The notes under the pieces: model-generated
Database searches by the model: none
The model's input: the letters and a program-made list of their open reading frames with translations, nothing else
Told to the model about the DNA's origin: nothing
Program-made: the position numbers and the translations under genes
Part shown: in pieces, positions 55,259 to 64,000 of the stretch
Position numbering within the stretch: the stretch's first letter is position 1
Layout: every line of letters begins with the position of its first letter
DNA from: Lophius americanus
Lineage: Eukaryota > Chordata > Actinopteri > Lophiiformes > Lophiidae
Assembly: GCA_037951165.1 (NCBI GenBank)
Contig: JBBDHG010000036.1
Span: forward strand, 699,501 to 763,500
Reading direction: 5' to 3'
DNA: 64,000 bases

Positions 55259-56459
55259 GCTGCTTGTTATTTCATGCTCCATGAGGGTGCTGTGACCACG
55301 GACGGTGTAATACAAATATCCAATTAGCTAAGCATTGCAGTGCGCGTCGGTCTCAGGCTGAGGTTCTCACAGATACGTACGCGTCGTTTGCTGAACACCA
55401 GATACCAGTTATTTTGTAGCAGGTTCATTTATCGATGATTTTGCTGTTAGTTTAGATACAGATCCACCCTCAGAGCGGACTGTGTTCAGTTTTAGGGTGT
55501 TAGGTTCAACTGAACTGGAGTCACTCTTCTCGATAAATCCTGGCGCCATCGTGTATGTGATGACGCACCTACTTCCTGTTGACTTTTCCAGTTTCAATCA
55601 CTGATCAAAACTGTAATACAATACAGTACCGACACAAATTCCATCGTCAAAGGTAGACTTTTGGGTCGGAAAGTGTCGATGCTATGCTAGCCAATGGCAT
55701 CTCCGCTAAAGAGTGATGGTTCAGTTCCTGTCTGGACCGAAACAGATTCCCAGATAGTGACACCGTACAAAGAAATTAAACTCGCTGTGAGAAACATGAA
55801 CGTTGGCGTCAAAATGCGGAACCCAACTTGTTTCTAAACCAGATGGATGGAAACAGGTGATCTGCTGTCGCAACGCCTAAAGGGAAGAAGAGGGGAAGAG
55901 GACGAAGAAGCGTTTACGGTGAATCCGTAGCATAATCTCCAGTGTGGAAAATAAGGTTTTTGTATTCGTATCTTATTAGGTGTAATTCCCCCACTTCAGA
56001 CAACAAGGTATGTTTGTTTGTTTGTTGAAGTTTCCTTCAGATGCCCGTTGGTGGAAGCTGCCATCGTCCTTGAGGAAGAACGAGGCATCGCGAGTCGGCG
56101 CATTCCACAAAAATCCACATATCGATGTAGTCGATATAACGGATGAGATGACGGCGTTGTTGTAGTTCTATAGTTCGCTCTGGTGCGTTTGAAGACGTGT
56201 AAACGCCGCCACCAGAGCCCTGGTGCTTACCAACGAGGTGGACCCCCTGAACTTCCCAGAGAGATAACCAGGATGTGATGTCAGCAGATGTAAGCTTTGA
56301 TATCTTAGTTTGGACAGCTCAGCTTCTTTTCAAGGAAAGTTCCGTGGCATTATATAGGGCCCGAAAAGTTGTCCAGTCAGGCTCTGACCTCGTCATCATC
56401 ACTAGAAATGTACTTCTGCTAAATCTCGGAGACCTCAGACATTTTGTCCCGATCAAATG
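55259..56459. other. gbf1 intron, unassigned
   Basis: Unique sequence; a GTTT tract at 56,010-56,025. No exon. Confidence 0.4.
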
Positions 56460-57340
56460 AACTTTGGAGTTTGTTAATGAGAAAATAAATAAAGAAGAAG
56501 GTTCATTTAGCCAATGTGGAAGGGCTGACGCTCTTTTTCATTTGGCTGAAGAGACTCTGGACACCCTCCATACTGTCGCCGCGTCGCCCCCCCCATTTGA
56601 GCTGGAACAGGACACTGGCACAAGGCCTTCGCCTCTGAGTGGACACCCACATTTAAAAACAGCCCTCCTATTTCTGGGCTGCAGCTGAGGCCATGAAACA
56701 GTGTGTGCTGTAAAGGTGACATAGGTCAAAAATTTATTGTCAAGGGATGTTGGGAGGGTGAGTGGCGGGTAGAGGAGGGCAGGCGTGCCGGTGGGCATGT
56801 ACAAAGGGCTGGGGGGATTAAACAACTGGCTACATTTCGCAGCACAAATATTGAATCAGAAAGAGGCGACACATGCAGCAGGAGTGCTTTAAACCCGTTG
56901 ACGCACCCCTTCTTAAATAGTGTGGGATCAGCGCCGCCGATAACAAATTTGAACAAAAGCCGCCCCGCTGACAGGGGAGGGAGCCCAGCGGGCCGGAGCG
57001 GCCCACTGCAGCTGACGACGAGACATGCTAACAACCTGGGACGACTAGAAGGTGTTGATTGCCCTGAAAGCAAAATAGACCTGGCGATATGTACGACCAT
57101 GTTCGCTCCCTGCTCTCTGGCCCACAGCTTTCTTTCAGCTCAGGACTCCAGAGATGTAACAGAAATATAAATCACTTTGCTTTTAAGCACCGGATCAGTT
57201 TATTCCTGCCCACAGAAAGATTTTATCAGGCTAAGCTCCAGGGGTTCTGTAATGTGGATAGACTTACCGCTCAGCTGCGGAGGAGGGACCCCCGTGGGAA
57301 TCTTTGCCCACGGGGGTCTACACAAGAGGTCTGACTGATG
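56460..57340. promoter_or_regulatory. Candidate non-coding element 5 in gbf1 intron
   Basis: About 900 repeat-free bases with overlapping open frames on both strands (up to 155 codons), no domain. CCGCGTCGCCCCCCCC is the only low-complexity part. Possible regulatory DNA; inferred. Confidence 0.25.
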
Positions 57341-57929
57341 GAACTTTATATCCAGAGACTAGGACATTGATTGACAGTCCTTCCCTCTTCCTCTTTTAGA
57401 TAGATAGAATCTTTATGTAGACATACTATATAATACTTTCAGTACCTTTATGAATGTTATGGCTCAATATTTGCAAAGTCTTCACAGCAGAACCTGACTC
57501 CTGATCAGGTCTACATAAAGACTGCTTTCAAAGTAGAACAAATCCAAAACGGTCTACTTGCCAGCCATGTGGACCCCAAAGTGCTGAATGGCCCAAAGTG
57601 TCATGTGTGCAGTAATCGGGTCCCCAGCATTTACTAACTGCAGGATGCTAACTCGCATATATTTGGAAATTAGCATAGTTAGCATTAACTAACATCATTT
57701 CCCATGTTTCTCATGTCATTTCTTTAGAAGCTCTTCAGCCGGTTTGGCATTATTTGTTTGGCGTTGGGGCGATAAGGAAGATGCTGAATTAGGGTTGATT
57801 ACAGACGGAGTGGCTGATTAGACCGGAAGTTTCCTTAGTTCATCTCCCAGCGGGCCGACTCTGGAAGTTTGACCCTAGGTTATCCAGATTCTGAATACAC
57901 TAGAGACATGAAGAAAAGCACGACTGACT

Positions 57930-58170
57930 TTAGTGAAGAACATTTGCATATTTAAGCCACTATGAGGAGTTTTATCTCCAATTGATTTTTGGGTCTAGAA
58001 TTTCTCAACCGTTCGTCTGATTTAGTCGAGGTTAGATGGATATAAATCCACTCAAAGACATAAATCTTGTTTATATAATATTGAAGTCTAACAGTTCATA
58101 TTTTACTCTCTAGGGGGAGCTTTTCTAATAATAATAGTTTTTCGGAATTAACTTCCTAACTGTTGGTTTG
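57930..58170. repeat. Dispersed repeat copy (CTCTAGGGGGAGC family)
   Basis: Shares TTGCATATTTAAGCCACTAT, CTCTAGGGGGAGCTTTT and AACTTCCTAACTGTTGGTTT with the copies at 14,920 and 45,640. Confidence 0.65.
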
Positions 58171-58306
58171 ATTTTTGTCAATGTTTTATTCTGTTTCTTG
58201 TTTTGTCAGAATGACCTAAATTCATTATTTTCATCATGAACCCTGGTTTTTTAACTGTAATGACCTTTTCAGTTATAACATAACATTGATTTGACATTAA
58301 ACCCTG

Positions 58307-58307
<1 letters not shown>

Positions 58308-58376
<69 letters not shown>

Positions 58377-58377
58377 A
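58308..58377. repeat. (CA)n microsatellite
   Basis: About 70 bases of CA, with a CGCGCG start. 58,378-59,900 after it is unique with no exon seen. Confidence 0.95.
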
Positions 58378-59904
58378 TGACATTGACAAACACATGAACC
58401 TCACAAATGAAAGATGCATAAAAATAGCAATAATCATTACAGAGATCATAATAACACTAAATTGGGATAAATAATTATCTGATAATATTGAGAAAGTAAA
58501 ATAAATACACATAAACTAAGTTTTATTGGAACATTTTTCTCTAGAGTGAAAATCTTCTCTTTCTTCATTTACTGAACCTCTGGGAAGAATCTCCATCTTC
58601 ACCAGACGCATTAATACGACTGAAGAGATCTACCCCTAATCTAACCAGCAGCCATCCAAGACATGCAGTTATGTTTACGCTGGTTTTAAGCTGCAAAGAT
58701 TCCTGCTAAACCAGCAGGAGCTCCGAGGGTCTGGTGGCGCGTGGTCACGGATGTCATCTGAGGGGTCAGACGTGGAGGTCAAGGGGGACGGAACTTGGGA
58801 TCCAGTGGACATTAGTTATACCGTTGATGTAAAAGTATAGGTCGAAGTAATCCAGGGCTCAGAGCAGATTCCCCTCCACTCAACACTGCTGATGTATTGG
58901 TCTGGCTCTGAGGAAACAGGGTCCACATGTGGACCACCTTGTTTTACCAGTTCAGTCAGTAAAATGTCTACATGACCTCATGTGTCAGGACATGTACTAC
59001 CGGCGTTGTCTTTGCATTTCCAGTTGGAGACACCAGTGTCTTACAGACATGGGGACTTTAAAAGACACATTACGGATCTTCAGCCGTTTGCAGAAATCTA
59101 CCAATGCCAAAAATAGTCCAGATTCTACAGTAGACTGAAGGGATCGTTCGATGTTGACTCAGAATTTAAACTCCATTTTGATGTAACTCTCTATAAAAAC
59201 TGCTGCTTTTTATACTAATATGATAAAAGTCTTGAATCTGGAAGTGTGAATACTAAAGGAATTTCTTTTATCTTGGAAACATGTTTGAACTGGGAGCTCA
59301 AACCTCCGCCAAGACACGACGGGAACGTTTGGAAAACTTCCTGCTGATTCCTCCATTAATGTCCGAGTCACCGTCAGCCTCTAACTCTACCGTCGCTCCC
59401 ACAAACTCTCTCAGATTCTCTGTCGCCGCTCTTCTCCTGCCCCATCCACTTCAGCGTCACTGTTCAGCCCGCTGAACCAAAATACAGGACTATCTAATTT
59501 TGTGGAATCCGATTTAAAATGTTGTACGTGTTCAACAACTTTTACGTTTCAGACTGGAGGGTATTTAAAGGAAGGTCAGGGATGGCGGAGAAGGAGATGA
59601 TACCAAAGAAGTAACGCATTAGGAAGTCAAACCACGACGTCAGAAGTCCCTTTAAAACCATGTGGTAGCTGGGCCACCATCTTGTCTGTCGTTAGAAAGG
59701 ACCTGGCATCACATCGGTCAGACGGGACCTGGAGGAGTGAGGAAGAGTCGGCTAGTAGGTAGAGAACGACCGAGTCACCGTGTGAAGGTGGGGTCACATC
59801 CCTCCCCCAGGACAAAAACACATCCATTGTCTAATGGTTGTTCTCCAAACGATTGTAGGATTGGGCTTTTAGTGATCTGATCCCCGTCAACCCAAACTGT
59901 TCTC

Positions 59905-60668
59905 TCTTTTTCCTTTCTTTTTTTTCTTGTCTGTTTTTTCATTCTTTCCTTTTTTTATTGTTTCTTTCTTTTTTCTTTCATTCTTTTTTTTATTGTTTTC
60001 TTTCTTTCTTTTTTAATTCTTTTCTTTTTTCTCTTCTTTTTTAAAATTGTTTTCTTTCTTTTTTAATTATTTTCTTTTTTTTCTTTTTTCTTTTTTTATT
60101 GTTTTCTTTCTTTTTTCTTTTTTCTTTCTTTCTTTCTTTCTTTTTTCATTATTTTCTTTTTTTTTGTTTCTTTTTTCATTCTTTTCTTTTTTTAAATTCT
60201 TTTCTTTTTTTAAATTCTTTTCTTTTTTCTCTTCTTTTTTTAAATTGTTTTCTTTCTTTTTTAATTCTTTTCTTTTTTCTTTTTTTATTGTTTTCTTTCT
60301 TTTTTCTTTTTTCTTTCTTTCTTTTTTCATTATTTTCTTTTTGTTTGTTTCTTTTTTCATTCTTTTCTTTTTTTTCATTCTTTTCTTTCTTTCTTTTTTA
60401 ATTCTTTTCTTTTTTCTCTTTTTTCTTTTTTTTAGTTGTTTTCTTTCTTTTTTCTTTTCTTTCTTTTTTCATTCTTTTCTTTTTGTTTCTTTTTTCATTT
60501 TCTTTTTTTCTTTTTTCATTCTTTTCTTTTTTCTTTCTTTCTTTCTTTCTTTTCTTTCCTTTTTCTTTTCTTTTTCTTTTCTTTCTTTCTTTCTTTTTTC
60601 ATTCTTTTCTATTTTTATTGTTTCCTTTTCCTTTTTTTTCATTCATTCATTTATTCATTCATTCATTC

Positions 60669-60745
<77 letters not shown>
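59905..60745. repeat. TTTCT pyrimidine tract followed by (TC)n
   Basis: About 750 bases of TTTCTTTC/TTTTTTCTTT, then (ATTC)n (60,641-60,672) and about 70 bases of (TC)n. Shadow frames of Phe/Ser/Leu up to 263 codons. Confidence 0.95.
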
Positions 60746-60748
<3 letters not shown>

Positions 60749-60959
60749 TTTGGGGGGTTGTGGTGGCAGCAGATGTTCCAGATGTTCCTCTCAACAACAA
60801 TTCTCATACAAATTTTATGCACGACAAAAACTGCTTAAAATTCTCCCAATAAATTTGACAAATAAAACAAACCTCTTACTTTCTTGGATCACATTATCGT
60901 GTGACATTTGTCCAAACTAGTATTTAGTCTGTTTAATCTTCTGATCAGGTCTTTGTGTC

Positions 60960-62100
60960 CTCAGTAAATAACAGAACAGGCAGGGACATGATGGAACTCA
61001 TCTCCTTCTTCAGCCATGGAAACAGAAGCTTCATGTTCTTCAGCTTCGGGATCATCACAACCATCTTTATGCTCTACAATTATTAATGGATTATGATAGA
61101 TGTTTGGGTTCTCTCAGCTGGTCTCAACATAGTCACACACCTGAAAAGAACCTTCCCACCTTAGGGTGAACTGGTCATCGGAGTAACTCCATGTCCATCA
61201 AACACGCTATGAATTCATGGTGGAAGCTTTCAACATAGATAAGATATGCCACAGTCATCCAGAATACTCCCGACTGTACAAACCCATGTAGAGCAGATGT
61301 ATGGTCCCTCCAGAGAGTTCTGGGTCCACACCGGGCCTCCTCCCAGTCGGACGTGCCTGGGAAAACTCCAAAGGGAGGCCGATGAACAGGAAGTTCCGAC
61401 ACCTCGCCTGAAGTAGGGAGACAGGGACACCCTTCTGGAGCCAGAACCGGGTGGGGCGCTCGTCTGGGAGCGTTTGGTTGCCACTTGGCTCAGCTGGGCT
61501 CAGCCGAAAGAGGCTTCATGGAGCCTTCAGGGACGGGTTTTGGGATCCGGTTCAAAGCATTACGGGTAGACGGCAACGTGACCTGGGCGTATCAACTCCT
61601 CGCATCGCCAAATGGTTAGAAATGTTTCAAAACCAACAACATCCTCATCGGAATCTGTTGGGTTTGTGTTAATGCTCGTTTGCGCATCAGCAAATATTAA
61701 CATCCTGACGCATTCAACCAACAACTGGCCCGTCCTTGTACCAGGCTCGGCTGACGGAAAACGTTCTGGAAGTGACCTTTTCTCCGTCTTACAGTTTTGT
61801 GTCATACCAACAGCGAGTGCCAACAGGATGCCCCATTATTCATGCCGACACATCGTCTCCTATCTGAAAGGGTTCCGGTACTCTTTACTGAGAAGAAATG
61901 TTCTGCTTCTGCTGGCCCGTTCTGAAACGCTCAGTCACGCAAATGGAGCTGTAATTCTAACATGTGTTTGGTCTAAGTGATCCTCCAGCCCTCTGCTGCC
62001 GTGGAGCCGCACAGACGGGATTTGTCACTTAGACCCACAGACAATTCCGCCCATGCCATTTTCTTTAAAGGTGACAAAAGGGGTAACCAATTGTTTTTCT
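60960..62100. other. gbf1 intron with dispersed-repeat fragment
   Basis: At 61,303-61,460 TCCCTCCAGAGAGTTCTGGG, CCTCCCAGTCGGACGTGCC and GGAGGCC resemble a fish LINE-derived repeat; a shorter relative is at 40,050. The rest is unassigned. Confidence 0.4.
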
Positions 62101-62600
62101 GTTTATCAGAGGTGACATGACCAGTGGCGCAAGGGGGCGAGGAGGCCCTGTGTTGCCATAGCTAAATATACATCCCTGACAGGTCCATAATAGGTTCCAG
62201 GAAGTTCAGTTGAAAATAAAAACAAAGCAACATTTCTAGCTGATTGGCTTTGAAAGGCCGTTTTTCCTTGCTGAATGGGAAAAATGTGGACTTCAGCATT
62301 CCATGGCCGTGATGCCAGTCGGATTGGATAGGCGCAGCCTTGCGTGTGCAGAACCAGCTCGGTGTGAGGGAGACACATTGCACTGCAGAAACCGACTTTA
62401 TGGGAAAGAGTCCGTCTGCATGCTGGAAAGAGTTGACGCCACAAACAGAATATTATTTTGAGGTGTGCACGAGTGACAGTCTCGTCTCATACGTGATTCT
62501 GTCATTGTTGGCATTAACCTGCTTTTATCTCCATACCGGGGAGCTTTCAGACCCTTACTGGCCCTTTTCACTGTTCAGAGGAGTGTGAGGGCCGACCTTC
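62101..62600. promoter_or_regulatory. Candidate non-coding element 6 in gbf1 intron
   Basis: Repeat-free, balanced sequence with overlapping open frames of 73 to 112 codons on both strands lacking any family. Candidate regulatory DNA by exclusion. Confidence 0.2.
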
Positions 62601-63019
62601 GCTGGTTTGGCAGCGATCCTGCCGGAGCTAAAGTAACTGGAAAACATTTAACCCTGCTTTTCTCATCCAACGTGTTTGTGGGGTTTTCTCTACTTTAATA
62701 ATCTGACCCGGACATACAGTAACGGTGGTTCTGAAATGTTTAACCACCCACTAGATGCTCATTCACCACGTGTCCACGGCAGATTCAACATGCAAAACTT
62801 TACCAGTGCAGTTATCAGCACAAAACAAACAAAGTACTAGAACAAACTCAAAGAGTTCAAAACCTCTAAGGCACCAGGTAATAAAACAGTATGAGGTCGC
62901 CGCCACACGAATATTTAATCATGTCTAGGATATCTTAAAACCTACCGCTAGATAAAAGGTCATGAAAACCCTCCGTCAGACAAATACACCAACACCTCCT
63001 TTTGTGGAGGTAACAAGTA

Positions 63020-63420
63020 CAGAAGGAGAGAGTTATATTCCAGTTATATTCCAGTGATATTCCAGTTATATTCCAGTGATATTCCATTTATATTGCAGTT
63101 ATGTTCCAGTTATGTTCCAGTTATGTTCCAGTTATATTCCAGTGATGTTCCAGTGATGTTCCAGTGATGTTCCAGTGATGTTCCAGTGATGTTCCAGTTA
63201 TATTCCAGTGATGTTCCAGTTATATTCCAGTTATGTTCCAGTTATGTTCCAGTTATGTTCCAGTTATTTTCTAGTTATGTTCCAGTTATGTTCCAGTTAT
63301 ATTCCAGTTATATTCCAGTTATGTTCCAGTGATGTTCCAGTGATGTTCCAGTGATGTTCCAGTTATATTCCAGTTATATTCCAGTGATGTTCCAGTGATG
63401 TTCCAGTTATGTTCCAGTGC
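63020..63420. repeat. 12-bp GTTATATTCCA / GTGATGTTCCA repeat
   Basis: About 33 copies of AGTTATGTTCC or AGTGATGTTCC units with a 12-base period. 63,421-64,000 is unassigned unique sequence. Confidence 0.95.
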
Positions 63421-64000
63421 ACAGACATGCCTGTGCGTTTGTTTTATGGGAGAGAACAGTGTTTCTCTTGGTCATGATTTAATAACACTGGTAAAGACTT
63501 TGAAGTGGTGTAACATGTTCAGCTCGGTGGGTAAATGGTTCCAGAGTTTTTTACCAATAACAGAGAAGACCGTTTGTCCAAATGAGACTTGAGTGACTGT
63601 TTACTGACCCGACTAGAATCCTGATAAATAAATTCATTAACCGAGAAGGAGCCGGACCGGGCAGGTTTTTAACGTCTGGGTTATAGTGGTATGGGATTAA
63701 AGATTGACGGCGAGGTTTGCGACCAGGAAGTAATGCGGTACGACAGATGTAAAAGGATCCTGGTGTGAATACGGAGCTGGGCTGAACTAAACGTGAGACG
63801 GTATCTCATGATTCTGAAACAGTTGAGATGTGTGGAGAACAGGATTCTGGGATTCTGGACTTCTAGGTCTGATTTTTCAGTAAGAGAGTCTGAAAGGAAG
63901 ATGTTGTACTCCAGACATTCTTTATTAAGACAGCGTGTTTACAAACACCTACGCCTCTTGTCATTTTCAGCACAAAATCTACTCATGAATTCATAAAGAT

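Noticed and set aside
56703..57170. 155-codon plus-strand frame in the gbf1 intron
   Set aside because: An overlapping minus-strand frame of similar length exists and neither has a family; treated as a non-coding island.

Overview
The window is vertebrate nuclear DNA, almost certainly from a ray-finned (teleost) fish, probably a percomorph. The evidence is intron-split genes with vertebrate protein sequence, a pitx3-gbf1 gene pair, fish-typical mobile elements (Tc1/mariner-like, RTE-type LINE, Penelope-like) and a very heavy load of tandem repeats. There are no operons or prokaryotic features. By adding up the arrays I listed, roughly a quarter of the 64 kb is simple or tandem repeat. Nearly all long open frames outside the exons are repeats read through without stops.

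Layout. (1) About 1-7,210, minus strand: the 5' two thirds of a pancreatic-lipase-family gene, with a TATA-like box, a short leader exon and seven coding exons; its C-terminal exons lie off the left edge. Several of its introns, and its immediate 5' flank, are filled with minisatellites. (2) About 7,290-17,700: intergenic, with a 2.4 kb satellite, smaller repeats and a dead Tc1/mariner copy. (3) About 17,729-33,700, minus strand: pitx3, with three coding exons (294 codons), a probable non-coding first exon about 8 kb upstream, and introns rich in repeats and candidate regulatory DNA. (4) About 33,860-41,100: the gap between two divergent promoters, holding a CT tract, a 2 kb G-rich heptamer array, an RTE LINE fragment and an ATCC array. 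(5) About 41,110-64,000, plus strand: the start of gbf1, with a probable non-coding exon and two coding exons (residues 1-54). The rest, from 45,508, appears to be a long gbf1 intron containing repeats and several repeat-free stretches that look like candidate non-coding regulatory elements.

How it fits together. pitx3 (a K50 paired-class homeodomain factor of lens and midbrain dopamine neurons) and gbf1 (the Golgi Arf exchange factor) lie head to head, as in the human 10q24 region. That arrangement is what a shared regulatory block would look like, but conservation cannot be seen from one sequence. The lipase gene is unrelated in function. Its most striking feature is a glycine codon where the family has the catalytic serine (GHSLG read as GHGLG), in an otherwise intact reading frame, which suggests a secreted pseudo-lipase. 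I found no novel multi-gene system. The best leads are the inactive-looking lipase, the motif clusters in pitx3 intron 1, the AGGTCAG-derived array between the promoters, and the higher-order structure of three satellites.
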